64,000 nt of DNA from JBMNCR01 sp049366695 (GTDB lineage Bacteria > Bacillota > Clostridia > Eubacteriales > Alkalibacteraceae), in NCBI GenBank assembly GCA_049366695.1, contig JBMNCR010000080.1, positions 1 through 64,000 of the forward strand. The letters are read 5' to 3'. Every line of letters begins with the position of its first letter. Positions within the stretch are counted from its first letter, which is position 1. The translations under genes and the position numbers were made by a program. Of this stretch, positions 8,947 through 18,494 are shown one piece after another. The notes beneath the pieces were generated by a model. That model ran no database searches. It had not been told where the DNA came from and saw only the letters and a program-made list of their open reading frames with translations.

Positions 8947-10284
8947 ATGCAAAATAAAATGGATTATCCAAGAGAAGTAGCAGTGAAAATTTTATATAAT
9001 ATAAACAATTGTGGTAGTTATTCAAATATATCACTACAAAAAAAATTATCAGATAATAAATTGAAGGATATTGATAAATCCTTTATAAGTCATATAGTTT
9101 ACGGTATAATAAAAAATCTTAATTATATTGATTGGATAATAAGCAAAAGTAGTAAAACAAAATTTAATAAGATTTCAAAATGGATTAAAGAAATACTTAG
9201 ATTAGGAGTTTATCAAGTATTTTTTCTTGATAAAGTACCAGATTTTGCGGCTGTAAACGAGTGTGTAAAACTTAGTAGGAAATATTCAAAGGGAAAAGCA
9301 GATAAATTTGTTAATGGCGTATTACGCAATATTATAAGAAATAAAGAATCAATTTTAAAACATAAATTTTGCGGTGATGATGAATTAATTATAAAGTATT
9401 CATATCCAGAATGGTTAGTGGATTATTTAAAAGAACAATATACAATGGATGAAATAAAAAAATATTTAGTTGAATCATTAACGACAGCCCCAACATCTAT
9501 AAGAGTGAATACTTTAAAGTCAAATAAAGAAGAGTTGAAAAAAAGTTTATCAAGTGATGGAATAATATTTGAGGACAATAATATTTGTCATGAATCCATG
9601 ATCATTAAGGATTTTTCTGATATTACTAGATATAAAGCGTATCAAGAAGGATTATTTTTTATACAAGATGAGGCTGCGACATTAGTTGTTGATATATTAG
9701 ACCCTAAACCAGGTGAGAAGGTTCTTGATATGTGTAGTGCACCAGGTGGAAAAACTACCCATATTGGAGAAAAGCTAGAAAATCAAGTTGGTCTAATTGC
9801 ACGGGATATTTATGAACACAAAATTAATTTAATAAAAGAAAATTGTAAACGGCTAGATTTACAAAATATTAAAATAGAATTAAAAGACGGTGTAAATTTT
9901 TATAAAGAAGATATTAATATGTATGATAAAATATTATTAGATGCACCATGTTCAGGCTTAGGTATACTTAGAAGAAAACCAGATATAAAGTGGAAAATTA
10001 AATCCAATGATATAGAAAGTATTATATCAATACAAAAAAAACTTATTTTAAATGCTTATAAATACCTTAAACCTGGTGGTACATTAGTATATAGTACTTG
10101 TACTATCAATAAGCATGAAAATGATGGAATAGTGAGCTATTTATTAAAAGAATATCCAAATGCGAAAGTATTAAAGATAACTAATTATAATAAAGAAATA
10201 ACAATTGAAGGTAAGTATATTCAAACATTTCCAAAATTAAATGAATACGATGGATTTTTTATTTGCAAAATTCAAAAAAATTAA
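8947..10284 (+). CDS. rsmB: 16S rRNA (cytosine-967-C5)-methyltransferase RsmB
   Basis: A 445-aa NOL1/NOP2/Sun-family enzyme. The N-terminal 140 residues form the NusB-like RNA-binding domain. The SAM-binding motif is VLDMCSAPGGKTTHI, and two catalytic cysteines lie in DAPCSGLG and YSTCT. It methylates C967 of 16S rRNA using SAM. The gene starts 9 bp after yugP behind AAAGGAG. Confidence 0.95.
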   Translation: MQNKMDYPREVAVKILYNINNCGSYSNISLQKKLSDNKLKDIDKSFISHIVYGIIKNLNYIDWIISKSSKTKFNKISKWIKEILRLGVYQVFFLDKVPDFAAVNECVKLSRKYSKGKADKFVNGVLRNIIRNKESILKHKFCGDDELIIKYSYPEWLVDYLKEQYTMDEIKKYLVESLTTAPTSIRVNTLKSNKEELKKSLSSDGIIFEDNNICHESMIIKDFSDITRYKAYQEGLFFIQDEAATLVVDILDPKPGEKVLDMCSAPGGKTTHIGEKLENQVGLIARDIYEHKINLIKENCKRLDLQNIKIELKDGVNFYKEDINMYDKILLDAPCSGLGILRRKPDIKWKIKSNDIESIISIQKKLILNAYKYLKPGGTLVYSTCTINKHENDGIVSYLLKEYPNAKVLKITNYNKEITIEGKYIQTFPKLNEYDGFFICKIQKN

Positions 10285-10367
10285 TAATCCTTAAAAAAGG
10301 GAATTCAGATTGTTGAAAAGTTTAAATTATTTAAAAGTCTCAGTTTATAAAAATTCTCAATGACCAC

Positions 10368-10387
10368 AATCCCTAGAAATAGGGATT
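10368..10387 (+). terminator. Perfect 8-bp hairpin with GAAA tetraloop between rsmB and rlmN
   Basis: AATCCCTA-GAAA-TAGGGATT is a perfect hairpin in the 171-nt gap between rsmB and rlmN. The run of T after it is poor (ATTATAGTTTT), so it may be a weak terminator, an attenuator or an RNA processing/stability element. Confidence 0.5.
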
Positions 10388-10455
10388 ATTATAGTTTTCA
10401 AATGATTATATTTAATAACAATAAATTTAGAGAAAATAATTTATAGGTGAAATTT

Positions 10456-11493
10456 ATGATGAATTTAATAGGTATGTCCCAAGGCGATATTGATAGAATT
10501 ATCAAAGAACTATGCGAACCAAAATATAGAGCTACTCAAATATACAAATGGATATACAAGGATAAAATAAGTAGCATAGATGAAATGACAAATATACCCA
10601 AAAATCTTAGAGATAAATTAAAAAGCAAATTTGAAATAAAACATCTTAAAGTAGAAAAAGTTTTTAAAGATGAAAAAGATTTTACACACAAATTTCTTAT
10701 AGGGCTAAATGATAATAATTTAATTGAATGTGTTTTAATGAAATATTCTTTTGGATATACCTTATGTATATCTACTCAAGTAGGATGTAGAATGGGTTGT
10801 AAATTTTGCGCTTCTACACTAGATGGAATGGTTAGAAATCTTAATAGTGGAGAAATTATAGATCAAATTATTGTAATAGAACAGTTTTTAAGTATTAATA
10901 TTTCAAATATTGTTCTTATGGGTAGTGGAGAACCACTAGATAATTATAATGAAGTATTAAAATTCATAAATAATGTTAATAATCCAAATGGTATGAATTT
11001 TGGACAGAGACATATTACTTTATCAACTTGTGGAATCATCCCCAAAATATACGATTTAGCTGAAGAAAATTTAAAAATAAATTTGTCTTGTTCATTACAT
11101 GCTCCTAATAATGTGATAAGGAGTAGAATTATGCCTATAAATAATAAGTATCCTATTGAAGAATTAATAAAGGCATGTAAATATTATACTGATAAAACAG
11201 GTAGACGTATTACCTTTGAATATGCTATGGTTAAAAGAACAAATGATAGTATACAATGTGCAAAAGAATTAGAGTCCCTATTAAAAGGAATGATTTGCTT
11301 AATTAATTTAATACCTATTAATGAAATTGAAGAAAGTAGCTTTATAAAAAGCGAAAAAAATAATATAATGAAATTTAGTAATTATTTAAATAAAAGAGGA
11401 ATAACAACTACAATAAGAAGAGAATTAGGTTCAAATATAAATGCAGCATGTGGACAGTTAAGAAGAGATACGTTAAACAACCTTGAGAGGTGA
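10456..11493 (+). CDS. rlmN: Dual-specificity RNA methyltransferase RlmN (radical SAM)
   Basis: RlmN methylates C2 of A2503 in 23S rRNA and A37 of some tRNAs. The 4Fe-4S motif CRMGCKFCAS, the catalytic Cys in TLCIST and the methyl-accepting Cys in AACGQLRRD are all present, as is the SCSLHAPN motif. Length is about 345 aa. The start is placed at ATG 10456 (10459 is equally possible) because AGGTGA lies at about 10444-10449; a GTG at 10447 overlaps that site. The gene is followed closely by prpC. Confidence 0.95.
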   Translation: MMNLIGMSQGDIDRIIKELCEPKYRATQIYKWIYKDKISSIDEMTNIPKNLRDKLKSKFEIKHLKVEKVFKDEKDFTHKFLIGLNDNNLIECVLMKYSFGYTLCISTQVGCRMGCKFCASTLDGMVRNLNSGEIIDQIIVIEQFLSINISNIVLMGSGEPLDNYNEVLKFINNVNNPNGMNFGQRHITLSTCGIIPKIYDLAEENLKINLSCSLHAPNNVIRSRIMPINNKYPIEELIKACKYYTDKTGRRITFEYAMVKRTNDSIQCAKELESLLKGMICLINLIPINEIEESSFIKSEKNNIMKFSNYLNKRGITTTIRRELGSNINAACGQLRRDTLNNLER

Positions 11494-11497
11494 AAAA

Positions 11498-12238
11498 ATG
11501 GAATTAGGGTATAAAAGTGACATAGGAAGAGTAAGAACAATAAACCAAGATTCATACTTAGTATTAAATGATTTAAATATTGGATTTAAAATATTTGCTG
11601 TGGCTGATGGTTTAGGCGGTCATAATGCAGGTGAAATAGCGAGTAAGATTCTTATTGATAAAATAAAGATTTATTTTTCAAAGGATACTTTATTGGAAAG
11701 TAGTATATTAGATGAAACTCTTATAATTGAGATAATTAAAGAAATAAATGGACAGATATTTCAAATGGCTTCGGAAAATGTTGATTTAAATGGAATGGGT
11801 ACTACTCTTACTTTGGTTTTATTAGATGATGATAATATATTTATCTTTCATGTAGGGGATAGTAGAACATATATTGTAAATGAAAAAGAGATATTACAAT
11901 TAACACAAGATCATTCATTAGTAGAGCAATTAGTTATGCAAGGTGAGATAACTAGACAAGAAGCTGATGTACATCCTAATAAAAATATACTTACTAGAGC
12001 CATAGGTACAGATGCACAGATAGAAGTAGACTTTTATAAATATACACTAAAACAATATGATAAAATCCTATTATGTACAGATGGTTTAACTAATTCATTA
12101 AGTAATGAATCAATAAAGAATATTATTAATAATAATTCTTGTACTGATGCAGTTAATATATTAGTGGAAGAAGCTAATAATCAGGGAGGGCATGATAATG
12201 TCACTGTCATAGTTTTGAACCCGGAGGTGAAACAATGA
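11498..12238 (+). CDS. prpC: PP2C-type Ser/Thr phosphatase PrpC/Stp
   Basis: A 246-aa PPM-family phosphatase that reverses phosphorylation by the neighbouring PrkC. The metal-binding motifs ADGLGGHNAGE, GDSRTY, LCTDGLTN and GGHDNVTVI are intact, and LTQDHSLV and NILTRAIG are family-typical. The ATG at 11498 follows GAGAGGTGA, which overlaps the rlmN stop. The last 4 bp overlap prkC (ATGA), a classic phosphatase-kinase coupling. Confidence 0.96.
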   Translation: MELGYKSDIGRVRTINQDSYLVLNDLNIGFKIFAVADGLGGHNAGEIASKILIDKIKIYFSKDTLLESSILDETLIIEIIKEINGQIFQMASENVDLNGMGTTLTLVLLDDDNIFIFHVGDSRTYIVNEKEILQLTQDHSLVEQLVMQGEITRQEADVHPNKNILTRAIGTDAQIEVDFYKYTLKQYDKILLCTDGLTNSLSNESIKNIINNNSCTDAVNILVEEANNQGGHDNVTVIVLNPEVKQ

Positions 12239-14094
12239 TAGGAAAACTTTTCGGAGGAAGATATGAAATAATCGAATTAATTGGTTATGGTGGTATGGCA
12301 TTAGTGTATAAAGCAAAAGATTTGTTGTTAAATAGATTAGTAGCTATAAAAGTGTTAAAAAATGAATTTAATGATAATGAACAGTTTATTAAGAAGTTTA
12401 AAAGGGAATCACAGTCAGCTGCTAGTCTTTCACACAACAACATTGTAAATGTTTTTGATGTAGGAATAGAAGGCAATAATCATTATATAGTTATGGAATA
12501 TGTAAATGGAAAAACATTAAAAGCATATATAAAATCAAAAGAAAAATTACCTTGGAAAGAGTCAGTGTTTATTGCAAAGCAAATTGCATTTGCATTAGAT
12601 CATGCTCATAGAAATAATATTATTCATAGAGATATAAAACCTCATAATATATTGTTAAACGAAGAGATGATACCAAAAGTTACTGATTTCGGAATAGCAA
12701 GAGCGATTACAAGTTCTACCATTACTTTAGTTGAAGAAACTATGGGTTCAGTTCATTATATTTCACCTGAGCAAGCTAGGGGTGGATTTGTAGATGAAAA
12801 ATCTGATCTATATTCTCTCGGAGTGATTTTATATGAAATGTTAACTGGAAAAGTACCATTTGACAGTGACAATTCTATTTCAATAGCAATAAAGCATATA
12901 CAGGATGAAATAATATTTCCAAAAGATATTGAAGATATCCCTTTGGGACTTGTCGATATTATAAATAAATTAGTAAAAAAGAATCCTATAGAAAGGTATC
13001 ATAGCGCTAGGGAATTAATCAAGGATTTAATATTAATACAAAACAATCCAAGTGTACGACTATGTAAAGATAATGATTGTGACCAATCTCCGACAAAAAA
13101 AACACCAATAATTGATGATGATAAATTGAAAGAAAATAATAAAAAAATTAAAAATAAAAAAATTAAAAAAACTACATTGATAACAATCATAATATTATCA
13201 GTTTTATTTGGTATACTGATATTTGTGGTTAATAGTTTTCTTGCTGTTAAGGATATAGAAGTACCCAATGTAGAAGGGCTAACATTGGATGCAGCAGCTC
13301 AGTTGATAGAAGAAAGCAATTTAAAATATCAGATTAGTAGTAGGGAAAATAGTGGCGAAGTAGAGGAGGATCATGTGATTTCTCAATCGCCTGTTAGTAG
13401 TTCTACTATAAAAGAAGGTCAAACAATAAAGTTAATAATAAGTAATGGTCCTAAGAAAATTGAATTACCTGATGTAACAGGGAAATATGAGGTAGAAGGA
13501 ACACAAGATCTAGAAAATATGGGTTTTAGTGTAAAAGAAATAACTAGAGAATTTAAAGATGAGTATGAAAAAGGAATTATATATGATCAAAATCCTTTAC
13601 CTGGTACAGAATTAGCTGAAAATTCAGAAGTTAAATTGTATGTAAGTAAAGGCAAAGATATGATAATCGTACCAGATATAGTTGGTGAAGATATAGAAGA
13701 TGCAAAACAAATTTTATTAAAAAAAGGATTTATAGTAGGTACTATTAAAGAAGTTATTAGTGAAAAGTATGAAAAAGATATTGTGATTAGTCAGGATCCT
13801 GATGCAAATAACGAAATCGCAAAAGATTCAGTTATTAATATAACAGTAAGTAAAGGTTTAATAAAAACAAAATCTATTACTATTAATTTAAATGAATACT
13901 TAAAATTTGAACAACCCAAAGAAGTATCGGTAAAAGTTATACTATTCAATCAAGAGTCAGAATCAACTATAGCATATGAAAATAAACACCTATCAAATGA
14001 AACAATAAATGTAGTATTAAAAGGTGTAGGTGTTCAAAATTATCAAATTCAAATTGATGAAGTTAAATATGATCCTGTTATCATAAACTTTTAA
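12235..14094 (+). CDS. prkC: PASTA-domain Ser/Thr protein kinase PrkC
   Basis: A 619-aa transmembrane kinase. The cytoplasmic kinase domain (about residues 10-270) has GYGGMALVYKA, the VAIKVL lysine, HRDIKPHN, a DFG and SPEQAR. A Lys-rich linker precedes one membrane helix near residues 315-337. Outside the cell are three PASTA repeats, beginning VPNVEG, LPDVTG and VPDIVG, followed by a C-terminal domain of about 75 residues that I do not recognise. Family members sense muropeptides/lipid II and control wall growth and germination. Confidence 0.96.
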   Translation: MIGKLFGGRYEIIELIGYGGMALVYKAKDLLLNRLVAIKVLKNEFNDNEQFIKKFKRESQSAASLSHNNIVNVFDVGIEGNNHYIVMEYVNGKTLKAYIKSKEKLPWKESVFIAKQIAFALDHAHRNNIIHRDIKPHNILLNEEMIPKVTDFGIARAITSSTITLVEETMGSVHYISPEQARGGFVDEKSDLYSLGVILYEMLTGKVPFDSDNSISIAIKHIQDEIIFPKDIEDIPLGLVDIINKLVKKNPIERYHSARELIKDLILIQNNPSVRLCKDNDCDQSPTKKTPIIDDDKLKENNKKIKNKKIKKTTLITIIILSVLFGILIFVVNSFLAVKDIEVPNVEGLTLDAAAQLIEESNLKYQISSRENSGEVEEDHVISQSPVSSSTIKEGQTIKLIISNGPKKIELPDVTGKYEVEGTQDLENMGFSVKEITREFKDEYEKGIIYDQNPLPGTELAENSEVKLYVSKGKDMIIVPDIVGEDIEDAKQILLKKGFIVGTIKEVISEKYEKDIVISQDPDANNEIAKDSVINITVSKGLIKTKSITINLNEYLKFEQPKEVSVKVILFNQESESTIAYENKHLSNETINVVLKGVGVQNYQIQIDEVKYDPVIINF

Positions 14095-14106
14095 GAGGTA
14101 ATGATT

Positions 14107-14982
14107 ATGGAAGGTATAATAGTTAAAGGAATCGGTGGTTTTTATTACGTCAAAACTAAAGATGGTGTTTATGAATGTAAAGCGAGAGGTATTTTTAGAA
14201 AAGAAAATATCAAACCTTATATTGGAGATTATGTAAATATAGATATTGATGAAAATAATATAGGTACGATAAATAATATTAATACTAGAAAAAATTTTTT
14301 AATTAGACCTCCGATAAGTAATATTACTCAGGGAATCATTATATCTTCGGTAGTTGATCCAAAAATAAATTTTGACTTCATTAATAAAATATTAGTAATG
14401 GCAGAAAAAACAAATATTAAAATTGTTTTATGTTTTAATAAAATTGATTTAATATCTGTTAATAAACAAAAGCAGATTAAAGATTTTTTTATTAATACAA
14501 ATTATAAATTTTTGTATACAAGTGTTAAAAAAAATATTGGTATTAATGAATTAAGAGAAGTATTGAAAAATAATGTTAGTGTATTTGCTGGTTCATCTGG
14601 TGTTGGAAAGTCTTCTTTATTAAATAGTATAATACCAGATTTAAATTTAAAGACGGGTATTATTAGTGATAAAAATAAAAGAGGAAAACACACTACTAGA
14701 CATGTAGAGCTATTTGAGTTAGATAATAATAGCTTTATCGCAGATACACCAGGTTTTAGTAACTTAGATATTATTCAGGATATTGAAATAGAGGAGTTAA
14801 TGCACTATTTTCCAGAGTTTGATCAGCACCTAAGTGATTGTAAATATAATACATGTTTGCATAATTGTGAGCCGGATTGTGGAGTAAAACATGCATTAAA
14901 TAATGGACACATATCTAGAAAAAGATATAATAGTTACTTAGAGTTATTAAACCAGATAAAGAGTAATATAAATAAATATTGA
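14107..14982 (+). CDS. rsgA: Ribosome small subunit-dependent GTPase RsgA
   Basis: A circularly permuted GTPase that assists late 30S maturation. Order seen: N-terminal OB fold, G4 (CFNKIDL), G1 (GSSGVGKSSLLN), G3 (DTPGFS), then the C-terminal zinc knuckle with Cys/His residues in CKYNTCLHNCEPDCGVKHA. ATG 14107 is preferred to 14101 because AGAGGT ends at 14099. Order prpC-prkC-rsgA-thiN matches Bacillus except that rpe, usual between rsgA and thiN, is missing. Confidence 0.95.
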   Translation: MEGIIVKGIGGFYYVKTKDGVYECKARGIFRKENIKPYIGDYVNIDIDENNIGTINNINTRKNFLIRPPISNITQGIIISSVVDPKINFDFINKILVMAEKTNIKIVLCFNKIDLISVNKQKQIKDFFINTNYKFLYTSVKKNIGINELREVLKNNVSVFAGSSGVGKSSLLNSIIPDLNLKTGIISDKNKRGKHTTRHVELFELDNNSFIADTPGFSNLDIIQDIEIEELMHYFPEFDQHLSDCKYNTCLHNCEPDCGVKHALNNGHISRKRYNSYLELLNQIKSNINKY

Positions 14983-14990
14983 GGTATATA

Positions 14991-15635
14991 ATGAAAGCTT
15001 TATTAGTAGCAAATGGAGATTTAGATGACGTACAATTTTTAAACAATGAAGTTTTAGAAAATCAATATGATTTAATTGTATGTGCTGATGGTGGAGTAAA
15101 TAAATTAATTAAACTAGATATAATTCCTCATTTGGTGATGGGAGATTTTGATTCTATAGAACAAGAAACATATAAGTTTCTTGTTGAGTATGATATTAAA
15201 CTTATTAGATATCCTAAAGAAAAAGACGAAACAGATACTGAATTAGTATTAAATTATCTAATTGAAAATCACTACACTGATATAACAATGATCGGTTGTT
15301 TAGGTAGTAGAATAGATCATACATTGGTTAATATTTATTTATTATATAAATTATTAAATAATAATATTTGTGGACGCATTATAAATAAAAATAATCTAAT
15401 GTATCTAATAAATGATAAAACAACTTTTAAAAATCGTATCAACGAAACTGTTTCACTTATACCGTTGTCAGACGAAGTTGTAGGGATTACTACAAAAGGA
15501 TTATACTATCCTTTAAAAAATGCATCTATGAAAAAAAATAAACCAATTGGAATTAGTAATATTATTATTTCAGAAGAAGCAGAAGTTAAAATAAAAAAAG
15601 GAGAACTTTTAATTATTATTTCAAAAGATATTTAA
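14991..15635 (+). CDS. thiN: Thiamine pyrophosphokinase
   Basis: ThiN converts thiamine to thiamine diphosphate using ATP. Recognised by ADGGVNKL, MGDFDSI and KDETDTEL in the catalytic domain and a C-terminal thiamine-binding domain. Length is 214 aa. The ATG at 14991 sits behind GAGGT, which overlaps the rsgA stop region; an upstream in-frame ATG at 14979 lacks a site. Confidence 0.92.
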   Translation: MKALLVANGDLDDVQFLNNEVLENQYDLIVCADGGVNKLIKLDIIPHLVMGDFDSIEQETYKFLVEYDIKLIRYPKEKDETDTELVLNYLIENHYTDITMIGCLGSRIDHTLVNIYLLYKLLNNNICGRIINKNNLMYLINDKTTFKNRINETVSLIPLSDEVVGITTKGLYYPLKNASMKKNKPIGISNIIISEEAEVKIKKGELLIIISKDI

Positions 15636-15694
15636 GAACATTTAATCCACTAATTGAATACTATAAAGTAAGAATTGATTGAGTGGTGAGTTAT

Positions 15695-15859
15695 GTGAAA
15701 ATCTGTAAAGATCATATTAATTACATAATATATTCATTGGTGGTCGTATTGCTCATATTGTTACTTCCAATATGGATGTGGTATTTAGTACTTGTTGGTT
15801 TAATTATCTTTCTAGTTTTTGTACTAATCAAAATAAATTTCTTTAATAAATTTTTTTAA
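15695..15859 (+). CDS. Small hydrophobic membrane protein, 54 aa
   Basis: A GTG-start ORF of 54 codons behind GGTGAG. The product starts MKICKDHINY, followed by two hydrophobic stretches split by a Pro-Ile-Trp-Met-Trp turn, and ends with a basic/aromatic tail. It could span the membrane once or twice. It occupies the thiN-rpmB gap where Bacillus carries spoVM, but it does not resemble the 26-aa amphipathic SpoVM. An alternative in-frame GTG at 15686 would add three residues. No function is assigned. Confidence 0.5.
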   Translation: MKICKDHINYIIYSLVVVLLILLLPIWMWYLVLVGLIIFLVFVLIKINFFNKFF

Positions 15860-15887
15860 AAGTATAATTTTTAAAACTGTGAATAAT

Positions 15888-15921
15888 GAATAAGAAAAAA
15901 GAAAATCCTGTATGGATTTTC
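15888..15921 (-). terminator. Rho-independent terminator for rpmB
   Basis: Read on the minus strand, a perfect 8-bp stem (GAAAATCC / GGATTTTC, 5-nt loop) is followed by TTTTTTCTTATTC. It lies 46 nt beyond the rpmB stop. Confidence 0.75.
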
Positions 15922-15944
15922 CAAATATTTTTCAATATCAATTT

Positions 15945-15968
15945 AAAAGGGGATTATTTCCCTTTTTT
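15945..15968. terminator. Second, shorter hairpin at the rpmB end
   Basis: AAAAGGGG and CCCTTTTTT arms form a short hairpin overlapping the rpmB stop codon. Its T run reads in both directions, so it may end transcripts from the thiN side as well as assist rpmB termination. Confidence 0.45.
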
Positions 15969-16158
15969 ATAAAGCTCTTTCAACTTTACCTGATCTTAAA
16001 CATCTTGTACACACATAGATTCTTTTTGGTGAACCATCAACAACTGCTCGAACCTTTTGTAGGTTTGGTCTCCAAATCCTCTTTGTATGTTTAACAGAGT
16101 GACTTATTTGATTTCCAGATACAGAACCTTTGCCACAAACATTACAACATTTAGACAT
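15967..16158 (-). CDS. rpmB: 50S ribosomal protein L28
   Basis: A 63-aa L28 with the zinc-ribbon form: CCNVCGKG at the start and CTRCLRSGK near the end (two CxxC pairs), plus SHSVKHTKRIWRPNLQ in between. The CxxC version binds zinc. It is transcribed opposite to its neighbours, as is common for rpmB in this locus. Its Shine-Dalgarno is GGAGG. Confidence 0.97.
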   Translation of the reverse strand: MSKCCNVCGKGSVSGNQISHSVKHTKRIWRPNLQKVRAVVDGSPKRIYVCTRCLRSGKVERAL

Positions 16159-16460
16159 ATACTTAACCTCCTTCGCTCTAATTGCAAAGCAATAGTATTA
16201 TAACATAGCGTAATATATTATTCAAGAATATTCATAAATTAACTTTCTATTATTATATTTATATAAAAAATAAAAATAAATGTGGACATATCATATAAGT
16301 GATATGATAAATAATATATGATAAAATAAAAATAGTATTATTTTAATATAATATTGTATAAAATTAGATATGAAATAAAATGATTTTATCAATAATCGTG
16401 ACTTGAATAAAACATAAACATAAATTAGAATAGTAATAAGTTAATTAAGGAGGCAACAAT
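16159..16460. other. Divergent promoter region rpmB / yloU
   Basis: 302 nt of very AT-rich sequence between two divergent genes. Apart from the plus-strand promoter at 16403-16431 and the Shine-Dalgarno sites of both genes, I see no ORF, hairpin or RNA gene. Confidence 0.5.
16403..16431 (+). promoter_or_regulatory. SigA-type promoter for yloU-fakA
   Basis: TTGAAT and TAGAAT separated by exactly 17 nt, 30 nt upstream of the yloU start. It probably drives yloU, fakA and perhaps recG. Confidence 0.55.
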
Positions 16461-16811
16461 ATGGCAGTGAAAATATATAATGAATATGGATTTATAAATA
16501 TTTCAGAGAATTTAATTGCAAATGTAGCTGGATTGTCAGCAATGGAGTGTTATGGTTTAGTTGGTATGGCTACTAAAAGAGGGGCAGATGGATTTGTAGA
16601 ACTTTTAAAGAGAGAACACTTAAGTAAAGGTGTTAAAATAAATAAACACGATAATAAAGTAATAATTGACTTATATGTTATAATTGAATTTGGTGTAAAA
16701 ATATCCGTTGTTGCAGAGAATATAATTGAAAAAGTAAAATACAATGTCGAAAAACAAACAGGATTGAAGGTAGAAAAGATAAATGTTATTGTAGCCAGCG
16801 TAAGAGTCTAA
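16461..16811 (+). CDS. yloU: Asp23/YloU family envelope stress protein
   Basis: A 116-aa DUF322/Asp23 protein. The pattern ISENLIANVAGLSAMECYGLVGMA at the start (given here as a motif position, residues 11-34) and the C-terminal VEKINVIVASVRV end are family-typical. Asp23 of Staphylococcus is membrane-associated and linked to envelope stress, but the exact role of YloU is unknown. It is paired with fakA, a neighbourhood conserved across Firmicutes. Strong AAGGAGGC site. Confidence 0.9.
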   Translation: MAVKIYNEYGFINISENLIANVAGLSAMECYGLVGMATKRGADGFVELLKREHLSKGVKINKHDNKVIIDLYVIIEFGVKISVVAENIIEKVKYNVEKQTGLKVEKINVIVASVRV

Positions 16812-16826
16812 TTAAGGAGGAAAGTC

Positions 16827-18443
16827 ATGCAAGTTGAATTTATAGATGGCATCATGTTTAAAAACATAATAAAAAATGCTGCAAATAATCTAGAAGCAAA
16901 TAAAAAAATAGTTGATGATTTAAACGTATTTCCAGTTCCAGATGGTGATACAGGCATTAATATGTCTTTGACCATAAAATATGCTGCAGATGAAATAGCT
17001 AAAAGTTCGGAAGATGATCTTTCTAAAGTTGCACATATTGCATCAAGTGGTGCATTAATGGGTGCAAGAGGAAACTCAGGAGTAATACTATCGCAACTAC
17101 TAAGAGGTTTTGCAAAGGGGTGCAAAGGAAAAAGTCAGCTAAATATCGAAGATTTTGCTTTAGCATTAAAAGAATCATCAGATATGGCTTATAAAGCTGT
17201 AATGAAACCAACTGAAGGAACTATTTTAACTGTTGCAAGAGAGATATCTCAATTTGCATTAGAAAATTTAGAAAATTATACGTATATTGAGGATATATTA
17301 TTTGATGTTATAGAACACGGAAATAAAACTTTAGAAAAAACACCTGATATGTTGCCAGTTCTAAAAGAAGCAGGTGTAGTGGATGCCGGTGGAAAAGGGT
17401 TAATATTCTTATTTGAAGGAGCTTACGAAGTAGTAACAGGTAAAAAAATATTAAACGAGAGTCATACAGAGAATGATGTTGATAAGATGTTTATTGACAA
17501 TATACATTCTCTAGAAGATATTACATATGGGTATTGTACAGAATTTATTATAATAAGTGATAAAACAAATGACAATATAGAAGAATTAAAAAACAATTTA
17601 TTAACTATAGGTGATTCTGTAATAGTGGTTGGTGATGAAGAAAAAATTAAAGTTCATGTGCATACTGATAACCCTGATAAGGCAATTAATTGGGCATTAA
17701 AAATTGGAAGTTTAACTAGAATAAAAATAGATAATATGAGAGAACAAGTAGTGCAAAATAGTAAAATTAATAATATTGAGGAAAAAAATTATGGAATAAT
17801 CTCGGTTTCTTCAGGAGATGGATTAAAAGAATTGTTTCAAAACTTAGGTGTGGATGAAATAATTGTAGGTGGACAGACAATGAATCCTTGTACTCAAGAT
17901 TTTATTGATAGTATTAATAAAATTAACTCAAACAATATAGTCGTACTTCCTAATAATAGTAATATTATACTCGCCGCAAATCAAGCAAAGGAAATTGTAA
18001 AAGATAAAAATATAATTGTTATTCCTGCAAAAACTATTCCACAGGGAATTACTGCTTTATTGTCTTTTTCCCCAGAAAAAACTGTAGATGAAAATATTAA
18101 AAATATGACTGATGCATTAAAATACGTAAAAACTGGTCAAGTTACATTTGCCGTACGAGATACACAGTTTAATGGAAAAAATATAAATAAAAACGATATC
18201 ATTGGCATTATTGATGGTGAAATTGGTTGTGTAGGTGAAGATGTCTTTTCAGTTTCAAAAGAAGTAATATCAAAAATGGTTGATGATGAAAGTGAACTGA
18301 TTTCTATGTATTCGGGAAGTGATTTAAATCAAGAGCAAGTGCTAGACTTCACAAATGATATGCAAGAAGTCTATGATGAAATAGATGTAGAATCTCATTA
18401 TGGAGGGCAGCCATTATATTATTTTATAATATCAGTGGAATAA
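16827..18443 (+). CDS. fakA: Fatty acid kinase catalytic subunit FakA (DAK/YloV)
   Basis: FakA phosphorylates exogenous fatty acids bound to FakB (DegV family) to give acyl-phosphate for PlsX/PlsY. The N-terminal DhaL domain shows NVFPVPDGDTGINM and GARGNSGVILSQLLRGF (ATP and Mg binding). A middle domain and a C-terminal FakB-interacting EDD-like domain follow. Length 538 aa is normal. No intact fakB lies in the window; a decayed DegV-like fragment is at 48445-48601. plsX, which acts downstream, is at 26538. Confidence 0.94.
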   Translation: MQVEFIDGIMFKNIIKNAANNLEANKKIVDDLNVFPVPDGDTGINMSLTIKYAADEIAKSSEDDLSKVAHIASSGALMGARGNSGVILSQLLRGFAKGCKGKSQLNIEDFALALKESSDMAYKAVMKPTEGTILTVAREISQFALENLENYTYIEDILFDVIEHGNKTLEKTPDMLPVLKEAGVVDAGGKGLIFLFEGAYEVVTGKKILNESHTENDVDKMFIDNIHSLEDITYGYCTEFIIISDKTNDNIEELKNNLLTIGDSVIVVGDEEKIKVHVHTDNPDKAINWALKIGSLTRIKIDNMREQVVQNSKINNIEEKNYGIISVSSGDGLKELFQNLGVDEIIVGGQTMNPCTQDFIDSINKINSNNIVVLPNNSNIILAANQAKEIVKDKNIIVIPAKTIPQGITALLSFSPEKTVDENIKNMTDALKYVKTGQVTFAVRDTQFNGKNINKNDIIGIIDGEIGCVGEDVFSVSKEVISKMVDDESELISMYSGSDLNQEQVLDFTNDMQEVYDEIDVESHYGGQPLYYFIISVE

Positions 18444-18494
18444 GTCTAATTTTTTAATTGTTCTTCACATTTCTATAATATGAAGGAGAAGTTT

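Noticed and set aside
15695..15859. spoVM
   Set aside because: Position fits but the product is 54 aa with two hydrophobic stretches rather than a 26-aa amphipathic helix.
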